From assembly GCA_018397065.1 (NCBI GenBank), contig JAGTRI010000005.1, positions 1 through 64,000 on the forward strand: a stretch of 64,000 nt of DNA, in the 5' to 3' direction. The notes beneath the pieces are model-generated. The model searched no databases. It was given only the letters and a program-made list of their open reading frames with translations, and was not told the origin of the DNA. Numbering within the stretch: position 1 is the first letter of the stretch; each line of letters begins with the position of its first letter. Of the stretch, positions 1 to 10,829 are shown piece after piece. The stretch is from Candidatus Bathyarchaeota archaeon (GTDB taxonomy: Archaea; Thermoproteota; Bathyarchaeia; Bathyarchaeales; DTEX01). The position numbers were made by a program, and so were the translations under genes.

Positions 1-1
1 G

Positions 2-646
2 TTTCGTCTTGAAGGACAGAAAACAGCTGCGTTTGAGATTCGAGACCAACTTGGCAAGGTTCCAGACAAGTTGGTTGTGCCTGTTGGAAATGCTGGTAAT
101 ATAAGTGCAATCTGGAAAGGCTTCAAAGAGCTCCATGAATTGGGCTTAATTGAAAGGCTTCCGCAGGTGGTTGGAATACAGGCTGAAGGAGCTGCGCCCA
201 TAGTAAATTCTATTAAACGTAGCTTGAGTGAGGTTAAATTTGTTGAGAAGCCTGAAACTGTTGCAACCGCTATTCGAATTGGGTCGCCTGTTAACTGGAA
301 AAAAGCCGTAAACGCCATTAAGGAATCCAAAGGGCTTGTGGAAACTGTTTCTGACGGTGAAATTCTTGAAGCACAGAGGATGCTTGCTCAGCTGGAAGGG
401 TTATTTGTTGAACCTGCAAGCGCCGCTTCAGTTGCGGGACTCATTAAACTTATCAAGATGGGGTTGGTAGACAAAGACGAAGAGGTTGTCTGCATACTTA
501 CAGGCCACGGGCTTAAGGACCCAGAAATCGTGCTAAAAAGATTTCCGGCTCCAATCGAGGTTGAAGCTACTTTTGAGGCTGTTGAAAGGCTGATGGCGCC
601 GCCGGAACCTGAAACTCAGAAACTCAGTGCGGTGGCTGTTTGCTAG
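2..646 (+). CDS. thrC: Threonine synthase, C-terminal part (5' truncated by window edge)
   Basis: Frame is open from base 2 ([44 protein letters not shown]...), typical PLP fold type II threonine synthase; ORF-track start at 71 is internal. Confidence 0.88.
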   Translation, partial: FRLEGQKTAAFEIRDQLGKVPDKLVVPVGNAGNISAIWKGFKELHELGLIERLPQVVGIQAEGAAPIVNSIKRSLSEVKFVEKPETVATAIRIGSPVNWKKAVNAIKESKGLVETVSDGEILEAQRMLAQLEGLFVEPASAASVAGLIKLIKMGLVDKDEEVVCILTGHGLKDPEIVLKRFPAPIEVEATFEAVERLMAPPEPETQKLSAVAVC

Positions 647-651
647 TTATC

Positions 652-1653
652 TCACGCCGTTGTTTTTGCCTTTTTAAGAACTGTAAGCACATCGTTGAAA
701 ACCGCTGAGACTGTTTCTTTTCCAGCTCCGTAGCCTATAATCGTAATTTCATTTGCCAGGTCTGTTTCGACATGAACTGCGTTAAGCGTGCCGTGAACGC
801 AAAGCGGGTGATTAATTGGCACAAGTTTAGGCGCCACCTCAAGTTTTTTGTCAATTGTTCCGACAAGTTTTATGGCGAACTTCGACTTTTTTGCCAAGCT
901 TACGGCGTTTTGTGTTATACCTCGGATTCCCAGTCGTTCAACGTCTTCGAATTTCGCGTTGCGGTCCATTAGGGCGTTGGCAAGAATGACAAGTTTGCAG
1001 GCTGCGTCGATGCCGTCTACGTCGTAGGAGGGGTCTTTTTCGCTAATTTTTCTCTCTTGGGCCTCCTTTAGCGCAAGTTCGAAGCTTGTTTCCTCAAAAT
1101 ACATCTTCGAAAGAATATAGTTCGTTGTCCCATTAAGAATACCTGAAATCCGTTTAACCTTGTCGCCTTGAAGACACTCGCGGACAAGAGAAAAAATTGG
1201 CACCGCTCCAGCAACGGTCGCTTCAAAGAGAAACTCACAGTTGTTCTTTTTGGCAAGGGCAGAAAGTTCCTGGAAAGCCACTACGAGTGGCCCCTTGTTC
1301 GACGTAACCACGTGAATACCTATGTTTAAGGCTTTTTTTATATATGATAAGCCAGGTTCCCCGTCTTGTATGCGGGTGGGAGTTGCTTCAACCATAAGGT
1401 CTGCGTTGCTTTTTTGGATAAGTTCAAGCGAAGAGCCGTTATCTTTGTAGTTTTTTCCATATTCCGAGAGGTTTTTTATTTTCAATAGCTTTTCTAAGTC
1501 TAAGCCTTCTTCGTTGTAGATGTATCCTTTGCTGTTCGAGACTCCGACTAGTTTAAAGTTTCGGTCATATTTCGTGATTATGTCTCGTTTTTCGTTAATA
1601 ACTCTCACGAGATCTCTTCCGATAAAGCCGAAGCCAACAATTATGGTTTTCAT
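652..1653 (-). CDS. hom: Homoserine dehydrogenase
   Basis: N-terminal Rossmann motif IIVGFGFIGRDLV; GILNGTTNYILSKM and EAQERKISEKDPSYDVDGIDAACKLVILAN motifs. Confidence 0.93.
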   Translation of the reverse strand: MKTIIVGFGFIGRDLVRVINEKRDIITKYDRNFKLVGVSNSKGYIYNEEGLDLEKLLKIKNLSEYGKNYKDNGSSLELIQKSNADLMVEATPTRIQDGEPGLSYIKKALNIGIHVVTSNKGPLVVAFQELSALAKKNNCEFLFEATVAGAVPIFSLVRECLQGDKVKRISGILNGTTNYILSKMYFEETSFELALKEAQERKISEKDPSYDVDGIDAACKLVILANALMDRNAKFEDVERLGIRGITQNAVSLAKKSKFAIKLVGTIDKKLEVAPKLVPINHPLCVHGTLNAVHVETDLANEITIIGYGAGKETVSAVFNDVLTVLKKAKTTA

Positions 1654-1665
1654 TTCTGTGCTCTC

Positions 1666-2136
1666 CTATATTGATGATATTAGTATCACGTCTTCTTCTT
1701 TGGACACCCGTTTTAGCTGGTCGAGAACCCATTCAACACTGTCGGTGGGCACCTCTAGATCGAGTTTTATGCACGCTTCCTTTGAGCTTGGAGCAGACAC
1801 TTCAAGCCCGGAGATTCTCGTGTTTTCAAACTTGGCTTCAATAAGCCTTTTCAGGTCCATTTTGCCTATGAGGATTAATGTGACTCTCGTCGTTTCAATA
1901 ACTTCTTCAGACTTTATTATGACCACATCGATTGCTTTGAGGTCCTCAATTGTTTTTCTCAGGTTTGCTTTTGACGGGAAATCGACTACAAGGCTGACTG
2001 GGACAAATCCTTCGACATGTTTCTCGCGTTCGTGAATTATCGAAATTATGTTTCCCCCATTTTTAGCAATCGGTTCCAAAGCCTTCACAAGTTGTCCCGG
2101 TCTGTCAGCCAAAGCCAATGTGACATCGTACTTCAA
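1666..2136 (-). CDS. ACT-domain amino-acid-binding regulatory protein
   Basis: ALADRPGQLVKALEPIAKNGGNIISIIHERE is an ACT-domain signature; directly upstream of hom on the same strand. Confidence 0.8.
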   Translation of the reverse strand: MKYDVTLALADRPGQLVKALEPIAKNGGNIISIIHEREKHVEGFVPVSLVVDFPSKANLRKTIEDLKAIDVVIIKSEEVIETTRVTLILIGKMDLKRLIEAKFENTRISGLEVSAPSSKEACIKLDLEVPTDSVEWVLDQLKRVSKEEDVILISSI

Positions 2137-2176
2137 AATAGATTCACCTATTCACTTGTATCTTCCTGTCCATGGT

Positions 2177-3847
2177 TTAAAAGCTTGAGTCCGAAGTCTT
2201 GAATGTTCCACCTTTGTCTGCAGATTGAACGATTGACCAGTACCTACGGAGGTAGCCCTTATGAATCTTCGGAGGCTTAGGCTTCCATTTTGCTAAACGG
2301 TTTTTCAGTTCTTCATCTTCTATCATCAAATCTAATGTCCTTTTTGGAACATCAATTTGTATGATGTCTCCGTCTTTTAGGGCTGCTATTGGGCCGCCTG
2401 CCGCTGCTTCAGGTGAAATATGGCCTATGCACAGTCCCCTTGAGGCGCCTGAGAACCTTCCATCCGTTATTAGTGCGACTGACTCGATTAAACCCATGCC
2501 TGCTATCGCGGATGTTGGGGAAAGCATTTCCCTCATTCCAGGCCCGCCTTTCGGTCCCTCGTATCGTATGACAACTACGTCTCCTTTTTTGACCTGTTTT
2601 CCAAGAATTGCCTTCATAGCTTCTTCCTCAGAGTCGAAAACTTTCGCCGGACCTTTGTGAACAAACATCTTCGGTGGAACAGCTGTTACTTTGATCACAG
2701 CTCCGTTTGGAGCTAGGTTTCCGTACATTATGCCTATGCCGCCTTGTTTGTGAATGGGATTGTCAAGCGGACGGATTACTTCCGTGCCGTAGACAACCGA
2801 GTTTTTAATGTTCTCTTTCACAGTTTTGCCAGTGACCGTTATGGCTTCTAAGTGCAGTTTTCCGCTGAGCACGTTCATTAGGGCTGGGATTCCACCAGCT
2901 GCATCTAGTTCCTGAAGATCATGCGGTCCACCTGGACGCATGTCGCACAGGTGAGGCGTCTTTCGCGCTATTTCATCGAAGATTTCGAGAGGCAAATCTA
3001 CGCCTGCTTCGGCTGCTATGGCTTTCAGATGCAGCACCGCGTTTGTTGAGCCGCCTAACGCCATGTCGACTGTTACTGCGTTCTCGAAGGCTTCGCGTGT
3101 CAAAATCCTGGAAGGCGTCAGATTCTCCTTAACCAGTCCTACTATTCTTTCTCCGCTTTTTTTGGCTATCCTAACTTTTTCCGATGAAACTGCGAGGGCT
3201 GTTGCGCATTTTGGAAGAGACATCCCGATAGATTCTGCCACGCATGCCATTGTATTAGCTGTGTACATGCCATTGCATGAGCCGCATCCTGGGAAGGCTC
3301 GGTCCTCGATTTCCTCAAGATCATTTTCTGTAATTTTGCCTGCTGAAGCTTCGCCTACGGCTTCGAAGACAGCTGTCACATCAACTTTCTTGTTTTTATA
3401 CTCGCCTGAAAGCATAGGTCCACCTGTCACGACGATTGAAGGAATGTCAAGTCGGGCTGCCGCCATCATCATCCCAGGCGTAATCTTGTCGCAATTAGTC
3501 AAAAGCACCAGACCGTCGAACCTGTGCGCCTGAACCATAACCTCGACGGAGTCAGCTATCAGCTCTCTTGACGGCAATGAGTAGTTCATTCCCTCATGGC
3601 CCATTGCTAAGCCGTCGCACACAGCAATCGTGTTAAACTCGAAGGGCACACCGCCAGCAGTGTAAACTCCATCTTTAACAGCCTCAACGAGCTTGTCCAG
3701 ATGCATGTGACCTGGAACAACTTCGCTGAAGCTGTTTGCAACCGCTATCAAAGGCTTACCGAAATCCTCATCCGTTAACCCTAAGCATCTCAATATTGCA
3801 CGGTGAGGAGCCCTCTCCAAACCACACTTGACAACATCACTTCTCAA
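2177..3847 (-). CDS. ilvD: Dihydroxy-acid dehydratase
   Basis: 556 aa; [54 protein letters not shown] motifs. Confidence 0.97.
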   Translation of the reverse strand: MRSDVVKCGLERAPHRAILRCLGLTDEDFGKPLIAVANSFSEVVPGHMHLDKLVEAVKDGVYTAGGVPFEFNTIAVCDGLAMGHEGMNYSLPSRELIADSVEVMVQAHRFDGLVLLTNCDKITPGMMMAAARLDIPSIVVTGGPMLSGEYKNKKVDVTAVFEAVGEASAGKITENDLEEIEDRAFPGCGSCNGMYTANTMACVAESIGMSLPKCATALAVSSEKVRIAKKSGERIVGLVKENLTPSRILTREAFENAVTVDMALGGSTNAVLHLKAIAAEAGVDLPLEIFDEIARKTPHLCDMRPGGPHDLQELDAAGGIPALMNVLSGKLHLEAITVTGKTVKENIKNSVVYGTEVIRPLDNPIHKQGGIGIMYGNLAPNGAVIKVTAVPPKMFVHKGPAKVFDSEEEAMKAILGKQVKKGDVVVIRYEGPKGGPGMREMLSPTSAIAGMGLIESVALITDGRFSGASRGLCIGHISPEAAAGGPIAALKDGDIIQIDVPKRTLDLMIEDEELKNRLAKWKPKPPKIHKGYLRRYWSIVQSADKGGTFKTSDSSF

Positions 3848-3950
3848 ACCAAAAACCCAAAACCCAATAAAACAAACAACACTTAAACCTTTTCCTTTAA
3901 TTGACTAATAAGGCTCAAAATTTTGATCTGAATCTGGGTATCGAAAGGCT

Positions 3951-3956
3951 TTTATA
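3951..3956 (+). promoter_or_regulatory. Putative TATA box for first LeuA-family gene
   Basis: TCGAAAGGCTTTTATAG; implies TSS near 3977-3980 and favours a TTG start at 3989 over GTG 3965. Confidence 0.45.
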
Positions 3957-3988
3957 GTTGGTTTGTGTCGGATTTTGTTCTGGTGCAT

Positions 3989-5533
3989 TTGAAATGGGGT
4001 ATTGCTTTATCCAGCGGATTTCCGCGTAAAATCCGAATTTTTGACACAACCCTGAGAGACGGCGAACAGACCCCGGGAGCTTCTTTGACAACTGAAAAGA
4101 AAATAGCGCTAGCTAAGCAGCTAGACAACTTAGGCGTCGACATAATCGAAGCAGGATTTGCAGCTGCATCTGAAGGCGAACTTGAAGCAATAAAGCTCAT
4201 AGTTAAGGAGGGACTTAAGGCTGAAATTTGCAGCTTCGCCCGAGGAGTCAAAAAAGATATTGACGCAGTCAAGGAAAGTGGGGCGAACTCGGTTTTCCTC
4301 GTAATCCCATCTTCAGACATCCACATCCAGCATAAGCTCAAGAAGACAAGAGAAGACATGCTGAAGCTAACAAAAGACATGGTTAGGTACGCGAAATCCC
4401 GTGGACTACTTGTTGAACTTGGACTTGAAGATGCCACCAGAGCAGAGAGGTCTTTCCTAAAAGATATGATAAACGCAGGCATAACAGCAGGCACAGATAG
4501 AGTAACACCATGCGACACAGTAGGCGTCTTAACGCCTGAAAAGACAACCGAGCTTTACACTGACCTGAAACAGACTTTTCCAGAGACATCCTTAGGTGTT
4601 CACTGCCACGACGACTTCGGCATGGCGGTCGCAAACTCGATAGCAGCCTTAAAAGCTGGAGCGGAAGAGGTTCACGTAACAATTAACGGTCTCGGAGAAA
4701 GAGCTGGAAACGCAGCCTTGGAAGAGGTTGTAGTTTCATTGAAGCTGCTTTACAACATTGAGACAGGAGTCAAAACCGAAAAGCTATACGACACATCTCT
4801 ACTAGCTTCGCGGCTAACAGGAATCAGTGTTCAACCGAATAAGGCGATCGTGGGCGAAAACGCCTTCGTACACGAGGCAGGAATTCATACGCACGCTGTG
4901 CTCGCTGAACCCCTAACATACGAGCCGATACCGCCCGAAATCGTAGGAAGAACAAGAAGACTGGGGGTTGGAAAACTCGCAGGATCACGTGGAATCTCCG
5001 CGGTCTTGAAAGAAATGGGACTTTCGCCAACAGAAGATCAGCTAAACGAAATTTTCAAGCGCGTAAAGTCTTTAGGTGACAAAGGAAAAAGGGTCACCGA
5101 CGCCGACCTTCAAGCAGTAGCAGAGTCCGTTATGGGATTGCCAAGCATAAGGGCCATTAAACTTGAAGAGCTAACGGTTGTAACAGGAGACCGTGTAACC
5201 CCTACAGCCTCAGTTAGGCTGAACCTTTATGGCAAGCTCTTAACCGAGGCAGCTACAGGCATAGGACCAGTCGACGCCGCAATGAATGCAATAAGAAAGG
5301 CTGTCTCCGCTGTTGAGCCTATTAGGCTTGAGGAATATCACGTTAACGCCATTACAGGAGGCACAGACGCTTTGGTGGAGGTAATTGTCAGACTTAAGAA
5401 AGGCGACCGGACGGCAACGGCGATGGGAGCCCACGGTGACATCGTCATGGCAAGCGTTGAAGCTATGCTTGGTGGAATGAACGTCCTGTTAACCAACCAT
5501 AATAAAACAGGAAACAATTCCACGACAACTTAA
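3989..5533 (+). CDS. 2-isopropylmalate synthase / (R)-citramalate synthase family (copy 1)
   Basis: IRIFDTTLRDGEQTPGASLT, HCHDDFGMAVANS, NGLGERAGNAALEEV, C-terminal regulatory LeuA domain. ORF track gives 3965; start uncertain. Confidence 0.92.
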   Translation: MKWGIALSSGFPRKIRIFDTTLRDGEQTPGASLTTEKKIALAKQLDNLGVDIIEAGFAAASEGELEAIKLIVKEGLKAEICSFARGVKKDIDAVKESGANSVFLVIPSSDIHIQHKLKKTREDMLKLTKDMVRYAKSRGLLVELGLEDATRAERSFLKDMINAGITAGTDRVTPCDTVGVLTPEKTTELYTDLKQTFPETSLGVHCHDDFGMAVANSIAALKAGAEEVHVTINGLGERAGNAALEEVVVSLKLLYNIETGVKTEKLYDTSLLASRLTGISVQPNKAIVGENAFVHEAGIHTHAVLAEPLTYEPIPPEIVGRTRRLGVGKLAGSRGISAVLKEMGLSPTEDQLNEIFKRVKSLGDKGKRVTDADLQAVAESVMGLPSIRAIKLEELTVVTGDRVTPTASVRLNLYGKLLTEAATGIGPVDAAMNAIRKAVSAVEPIRLEEYHVNAITGGTDALVEVIVRLKKGDRTATAMGAHGDIVMASVEAMLGGMNVLLTNHNKTGNNSTTT

Positions 5534-5586
5534 ATTCCAGCTAAAGAAAGATTCAGAACAAACACGAGGGCAGCTAGTTCAAAAAG

Positions 5587-5594
5587 CTTATAAG
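5587..5594 (+). promoter_or_regulatory. Putative TATA box for ilvB leader transcript
   Basis: AAAAAGCTTATAAGTATC; the expected TSS about 25 nt downstream coincides with the start of the structured leader. Confidence 0.45.
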
Positions 5595-5616
5595 TATCTT
5601 GTTGATAGTTTTGTCG

Positions 5617-5723
5617 GTTTCGTTCCTCTGGAGGACAAGGAAAGTGAGGGATACCCGGGTATGGAGGGACTGCTTCCTCCATTTCTAAACTAGGTTACCC
5701 AGCCTTATCTCTGGAACAAAAAC
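5617..5723 (+). promoter_or_regulatory. Candidate structured RNA leader with short uORFs upstream of ilvB
   Basis: Closing stem GTTT/GTTCC (5617-5626) with GGAAC/AAAC (5713-5723); AAGG:CCTT; GGGTA:TACCC; hairpin TGGAGG(8 nt)CCTCCA at 5662-5681. uORF ATG 5661-5693 = MEGLLPPFLN*; GTG uORF 5644-5688 preceded by GGAGG. Confidence 0.4.
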
Positions 5724-5825
5724 TTAAAATGTTCCTAAACATTTTTAGCAACATCATGCCAGTCCTAACCGAGGAGATGCCGACCGAAAAATTTTCTGGA
5801 CAATGGTTAACGAGAAGGTTCAAAA

Positions 5826-7502
5826 ATGGTAAAAATGACAGGCGCTAAAGCTCTGATAGAGTCTTTGAAAAGACAGAAAGTTGAAGTCATCTTCGGTATA
5901 CCAGGAGGTGCAGTGCTGCCGATTTACGACGTGCTTTACGACTCAGACATAAAACACATACTTATGAGACACGAGCAATGCGCAGCCCACGCGTCTGACG
6001 GGTACGCACGTGCAAGCGGAAGAGTCGGAGTATGCATGGCAACATCTGGACCTGGAGCGACGAATCTCGTTACAGGGATAGCCAACGCATATATGGACTC
6101 GTCGCCAATCGTTGCATTGACTGGTAACGTTCCAAGAGCTTTTATTGGGAAAGACGCTTTTCAAGAAACGGACATCGTAGGCGTCACTACGCCTATCACT
6201 AAATGCAACTTTCAAATTAAAAACGCAAAAGAAATTAGCAAAATAGTGAACACCGCATTTTATGTTGCATCAACAGGTAGACCTGGTCCCGTGCTTATTG
6301 ACTTGCCTAAGGACACCCAAACAGAAGTTGACGACATAGAGTTCGACAACGGAATCATCTTGAGAGGATACAAGCCGAACATCGAGCCTCATCCGTTGCA
6401 AATCGAGAAGGCTGTAAAGCTTCTAGTCCAAGCGGAAAAACCCGTTATCATCGCAGGCGGAGGCGTAATTACGTCGGGAGCACCACAGGAACTTCTCGCC
6501 TTAGCTGAGCTGCTTGTTGCACCTATAGCAACAACACTTATGGGAAAAGGAAGCGTCCCAGAGAACCATCCATTGTCACTTGGAATGCTAGGTATGCATG
6601 GAACCATAACCGCAAACAAGATCGTTCCAGAAGCCGATGTCTTACTTGCTGTTGGAACACGGTTTTCGGATAGAAGTACAGGAAAGGTTGAGACCTTCTG
6701 CAGAGACGCCAAGATAATTCACATAGACATAGACGCAGCTGAGGTTGGAAAAAACATTAGACCTCATGTGCCCATTGTTGCAGACGCGAAACTTGCATTA
6801 AAAGCCATCTATGACAGGCTGATCAAAAGTTTCAACAAGAACGAAAGGTCGCTTTGGATGAACAGAATTCAAGAACAAAAGAAACAGCAGGCAGAGATGG
6901 AGAACAAAGACGGAATGACTCCGCCACATCTGCTTGTCGAATTACGAAAGATACTTCCACAAGACGCGATAATAACAACCGAGGTTGGGCAGAACCAGAT
7001 GTGGTCAGCTTTGTACCTGAAAACCTACAAACCGAGAACATTCATCAGCTCAGGAGGCCTCGGAACAATGGGCTTCGGGTTCCCAGCGTCTTTAGGAGCC
7101 AAGGTTGCATGCCCCGATGTTCCGGTGCTGGACATTGCTGGAGATGGAAGTTTCATCATGACGGAACAGGATCTTGCCACATCGGTTTCATGGAATATTC
7201 CAGTCACTGTGATAGTGTTGAACAACTCGGTTCTAGGTATGGTTGCGCAGTGGCAAAGAATGTTTTACAACAGGCGATACTCAGCAATTGATCTGGGAAA
7301 GATACCTGATTTCGTTAAGCTGGCAGAGGCTTATGGAGCCCAAGGAGTCAGAGTTGGCTCTCCAGAAGAATTCATAAAGGCAGTGAAGATGGCGATGAAG
7401 AGCGAAGTTACAACAGTCATAGATGTGCCTATTTCTTCTGAACAAAACGTGTTTCCCATGGTGCCGCCGGGAGCTGAGATCGACAAGATTATGATTGGGT
7501 GA
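5826..7502 (+). CDS. ilvB: Acetolactate synthase large subunit
   Basis: ThDP enzyme; IFGIPGGAVLPIYD, GPGATNLVTGIANAYMDS, GDGSF...NNSVLGMVAQWQ motifs. Confidence 0.97.
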   Translation: MVKMTGAKALIESLKRQKVEVIFGIPGGAVLPIYDVLYDSDIKHILMRHEQCAAHASDGYARASGRVGVCMATSGPGATNLVTGIANAYMDSSPIVALTGNVPRAFIGKDAFQETDIVGVTTPITKCNFQIKNAKEISKIVNTAFYVASTGRPGPVLIDLPKDTQTEVDDIEFDNGIILRGYKPNIEPHPLQIEKAVKLLVQAEKPVIIAGGGVITSGAPQELLALAELLVAPIATTLMGKGSVPENHPLSLGMLGMHGTITANKIVPEADVLLAVGTRFSDRSTGKVETFCRDAKIIHIDIDAAEVGKNIRPHVPIVADAKLALKAIYDRLIKSFNKNERSLWMNRIQEQKKQQAEMENKDGMTPPHLLVELRKILPQDAIITTEVGQNQMWSALYLKTYKPRTFISSGGLGTMGFGFPASLGAKVACPDVPVLDIAGDGSFIMTEQDLATSVSWNIPVTVIVLNNSVLGMVAQWQRMFYNRRYSAIDLGKIPDFVKLAEAYGAQGVRVGSPEEFIKAVKMAMKSEVTTVIDVPISSEQNVFPMVPPGAEIDKIMIG

Positions 7503-7508
7503 ACGGCG

Positions 7509-8021
7509 ATGACAAGAGAAGGAAGGACGTATATTGTTTCCGCAATTGTCGAACACAAGCCAGGTGTTCTCTACAGCGTCTCCAACATGTTCAGGCGAAG
7601 AGGATTCAACATCGAAACCATCACAGTTGGAGCGTCTGAACAGAAAGACCTTGCTAGATTAACCGTGACGATAAAAGGCGATGAAAGAATGGTTGAACAA
7701 GTCGTAAAACAGCTTCAGAAACTTATAGATGTCGTAAAAGTAAGCATACTTGACCCTGAATATACCGTAACTAGAGAGCTAGCTCTTGTAAAAATAAGTA
7801 CTCTCGACACCAAAGTCAGATCAGACGTCATCAACTATACAGAAATCTTTAAAGGACACGTAGTTGACGTTGCACATGACTCGCTGGTTGTCGAAATCAC
7901 AGGCGATTCAGACAAAATAAATGCATTCATTGAGTTAATGAAACCGTTTGGCTTAAAAGAAATTGCGAGAACAGGAATAACGGCTCTTTCAAGAGGAATG
8001 AAATCTGCAAGAATGGAATAA
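7509..8021 (+). CDS. ilvN: Acetolactate synthase small (regulatory) subunit
   Basis: ACT domain VEHKPGVLYSVSNMFRRRGFNIETITVG; follows ilvB directly. Confidence 0.96.
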   Translation: MTREGRTYIVSAIVEHKPGVLYSVSNMFRRRGFNIETITVGASEQKDLARLTVTIKGDERMVEQVVKQLQKLIDVVKVSILDPEYTVTRELALVKISTLDTKVRSDVINYTEIFKGHVVDVAHDSLVVEITGDSDKINAFIELMKPFGLKEIARTGITALSRGMKSARME

Positions 8022-8038
8022 AAAGGTGATGTTGAAGA

Positions 8039-9028
8039 ATGGTTAAAGTATATTTTGAAAAAGATGCGAGTTTGACCCCGCTGAAAAATAAAACAATCAC
8101 TGTAATTGGCTACGGCAGCCAAGGGCACGCGCAAGCGCAGAATTTGAGAGATTCCGGTTTGAATGTCATAATAGGCTTGAGGAAAGGAGGAGAATCATGG
8201 AAAAAAGCCCAAAAAGATGGGTTCAAGGTCTACGAAATTTCGGAAGCTGCAGAAAAAGCTGATGTAATCTTCGTTCTGGTACCTGACATGGCTCAACCGG
8301 AAATTTATGCAAGAGATATTGCCCCACACCTCCATGAAGGAAAAACCTTGGACTTCGCTCACGGGTTCAACATTCACTTCAAACAAATTGTTCCTCCGAA
8401 AAACGTGGACGTAATCATGGTTGCCCCAAAAAGCCCAGGCATAAGACTTAGAGAAACCTATCAAGCCGGCTTCGGCGTGCCAGCTCTGGTTGCTGTCTAC
8501 CAGAACCCATCTGGCATGGCTATGGAAACTGCTCTAGCCGTAGCAAAGGCTCTTGGTTGCACAAGAGCGGGAGTTATTGAGACAACCTTCAAAGACGAGA
8601 CTGAAAGCGACCTAATCGGTGAACAAACAGTTCTAGTCGGCGGCTTAATTGAGCTAATTAAGAACGGCTTTGATGTTCTCGTCGAGAACGGCTACCCCCC
8701 TGAGTTAGCCTACTTCGAAGCTTGCAACGAGGCAAAGTTGATAATGGACCTTATTTACCAAAAGGGAATCATTGGCATGCTTCGAGCAGTTTCTGACACA
8801 GCCAAATACGGTGGATTGACAGTTGGTCCCAAAGTTATTGATGAGCATGTGAAAGAAAACATGCGGAAAACGGTGAAAAACGTTCAAAACGGAAGCTTCG
8901 CTAAAGAATGGGTTGAAGAACACAAATCTGGAGAAAAAAGACTCAAGGCTCTTATGGAAGAAATCGAAAAGCACCCTCTTGAGCAAGTAGGTAAATTCAT
9001 CAGGAAGACCTCAGGGATTGAAAAATAG
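8039..9028 (+). CDS. ilvC: Ketol-acid reductoisomerase
   Basis: [47 protein letters not shown] motifs. Confidence 0.97.
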   Translation: MVKVYFEKDASLTPLKNKTITVIGYGSQGHAQAQNLRDSGLNVIIGLRKGGESWKKAQKDGFKVYEISEAAEKADVIFVLVPDMAQPEIYARDIAPHLHEGKTLDFAHGFNIHFKQIVPPKNVDVIMVAPKSPGIRLRETYQAGFGVPALVAVYQNPSGMAMETALAVAKALGCTRAGVIETTFKDETESDLIGEQTVLVGGLIELIKNGFDVLVENGYPPELAYFEACNEAKLIMDLIYQKGIIGMLRAVSDTAKYGGLTVGPKVIDEHVKENMRKTVKNVQNGSFAKEWVEEHKSGEKRLKALMEEIEKHPLEQVGKFIRKTSGIEK

Positions 9029-9057
9029 CTAACATCTGTGATGGAAAAGCGAAAACA

Positions 9058-10320
9058 ATGAACATCGCAGAAAAAATTCTTGCTTTTGCTTCGGGAAAAG
9101 ACGAAGTTAAGCCAGGTGAGATCATAGACGCAAAAGTCGACATGGCGATGGTTAACGAAATTACTGGCCCCCTCGCCATACAAGCCTTTAAGGAAATAGG
9201 AACCCCCAAAGTTTGGGACAGAAACCGTGTAGTTATGGTGTTGGACCATCAGGTTCCAGCTGACTCTGTGAAGTCTGCTGAGCTGCACAAAATTATGAGA
9301 GCCTTTGCTAAAGAGCAGGAGATTCCGTTTTTTTATGATGTTGGCTACGGTGGTGTCTGCCATCAAGTCATGGTTGAAAAAGGTCATGTTTGCCCAGGAG
9401 AACTTGTGGTAGGAGCGGATTCTCACACATGCACATATGGAGCGGTTGGCGCGTTCGCTACAGGTATAGGCTCAACCGAGATGGCTGGCGTATTCGCAAC
9501 AGGAACAATATGGCTTAAAGTTCCTTCAACAATCAAAGTTAACATAACTGGAAAGTTCCAGAGGTTCGTAACACCAAAAGACGTTATACTTTACGTTATT
9601 GGTAAAGTTGGAGCTGATGGCGCAAACTATAGGGCTGTTGAGTTCACTGGTCCGTCTATTGGCAACGTTAGTGTAAGCGGACGGATGACTCTTTGCAACA
9701 TGACAGTTGAAATGGGAGCAAAAACAGGGTTAATCAGTCCAGATAAAGTCACATTAGAATACATTAAAGACGTTACCGACAAACAGTTCAAAATTCTAGC
9801 AAGCGATGAAAACGCGTCTTACGAAAGAGAGGTTGAGGTGAACCTAGAAAAATTAGGTCCCCAGGTTGCCTGCCCACACTCAGTTGACAACGTTAAGCCG
9901 GTCAAAGATGTTGAGGGCACACAAATTGACCAAGCGTTCATAGGCTCCTGCACAAACGGGCGGTTGGAAGACTTAGAATTGGCAGCAAAGTTTCTTTATG
10001 GAAAAAAGATTGCTAAGAACGTGAGGCTAATTATTTCTCCAGCATCGCAGGACGTTTATATGCAGGCTTTAAAACGCGGTTTATTCGAAGTGTTTCTCAA
10101 AGCCGGAGCTTTGGTCTGCAATCCTACGTGTGGTGCATGCTTTGGTGGACACATGGGGTTACTTGCTCCAGGAGAGGTTTGTGTAAGCGCTTCCAACAGA
10201 AACTTCATAGGCAGAATGGGCAGTCCTGAGGCTAAGGTATATTTGGCTTCACCAGCAACTGTTGCAGCCTCAGCTGTTGCGGGAAAAATTGTTGACCCTT
10301 CAACTTTAGGGGAGGCTTAG
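9058..10320 (+). CDS. leuC: 3-isopropylmalate dehydratase/homoaconitase-type large subunit (copy 1)
   Basis: DSHTCTYGAVGAFATGIGSTEMAGV, GSCTNGRLEDL, NPTCGACFGGHMG Fe-S ligand motifs. Confidence 0.94.
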   Translation: MNIAEKILAFASGKDEVKPGEIIDAKVDMAMVNEITGPLAIQAFKEIGTPKVWDRNRVVMVLDHQVPADSVKSAELHKIMRAFAKEQEIPFFYDVGYGGVCHQVMVEKGHVCPGELVVGADSHTCTYGAVGAFATGIGSTEMAGVFATGTIWLKVPSTIKVNITGKFQRFVTPKDVILYVIGKVGADGANYRAVEFTGPSIGNVSVSGRMTLCNMTVEMGAKTGLISPDKVTLEYIKDVTDKQFKILASDENASYEREVEVNLEKLGPQVACPHSVDNVKPVKDVEGTQIDQAFIGSCTNGRLEDLELAAKFLYGKKIAKNVRLIISPASQDVYMQALKRGLFEVFLKAGALVCNPTCGACFGGHMGLLAPGEVCVSASNRNFIGRMGSPEAKVYLASPATVAASAVAGKIVDPSTLGEA

Positions 10321-10322
10321 AC

Positions 10323-10829
10323 GTGAAGGTTTCTGGCAAAGCCGTTGTCTATGGAGACGACGTGAACACAGATGTCATTATTCCAAGTAAGTTCTTAACC
10401 TTGCTTGACCCAACGGAATTATCTAAACATGCCATGGAAGGTATAGATCCGAAATTTGTTGAGAAGGCAAAGAACGGTGTTGTCTTAGTCGCTGCGAAAA
10501 ATTTTGGTTGCGGATCAAGCCGCGAACAAGCTCCACTAGCCCTAAAATATGCAGGCGTTAAATGCGTGGTTGCAGATTCTTTTGCCCGCATCTTTTACCG
10601 AAACGCAATCAACATAGGATTGCCAGTGCTTGAATGCCCAGATGCCTCAAGTCAGATTGAGGAAGGAGACCTGCTTTCAATTAACCTTGATGAAGGGCTA
10701 ATTGTGAACGAGACGAATAAACGGGTTATTAAAGCAACTAAACTTCCAGGCTTCATATTGGAAATCCTGCAGGATGGAGGGTTAATTGCTCACATTAAGA
10801 AGAAAGGAGGAAAAATACGTGACTTATAA
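10323..10829 (+). CDS. leuD: 3-isopropylmalate dehydratase-type small subunit (copy 1)
   Basis: GDDVNTDVIIPSKFLTLLDP, NFGCGSSREQAPLALK, FARIFYRNAINIGLP motifs. Confidence 0.94.
   Translation: MKVSGKAVVYGDDVNTDVIIPSKFLTLLDPTELSKHAMEGIDPKFVEKAKNGVVLVAAKNFGCGSSREQAPLALKYAGVKCVVADSFARIFYRNAINIGLPVLECPDASSQIEEGDLLSINLDEGLIVNETNKRVIKATKLPGFILEILQDGGLIAHIKKKGGKIRDL

Noticed and set aside
1520-2035. 171-aa plus-strand ORF
   Set aside because: Antisense to homoserine dehydrogenase and the ACT protein; no recognisable domain
3952-4518. 188-aa minus-strand ORF
   Set aside because: Antisense to the first LeuA-family gene, Ser/Ala-rich shadow translation
5617-5723. Possible RNase P RNA, SRP RNA or tRNA at the ilvB leader
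   Set aside because: Too short and lacking the conserved core motifs of these RNAs; treated only as a candidate leader element
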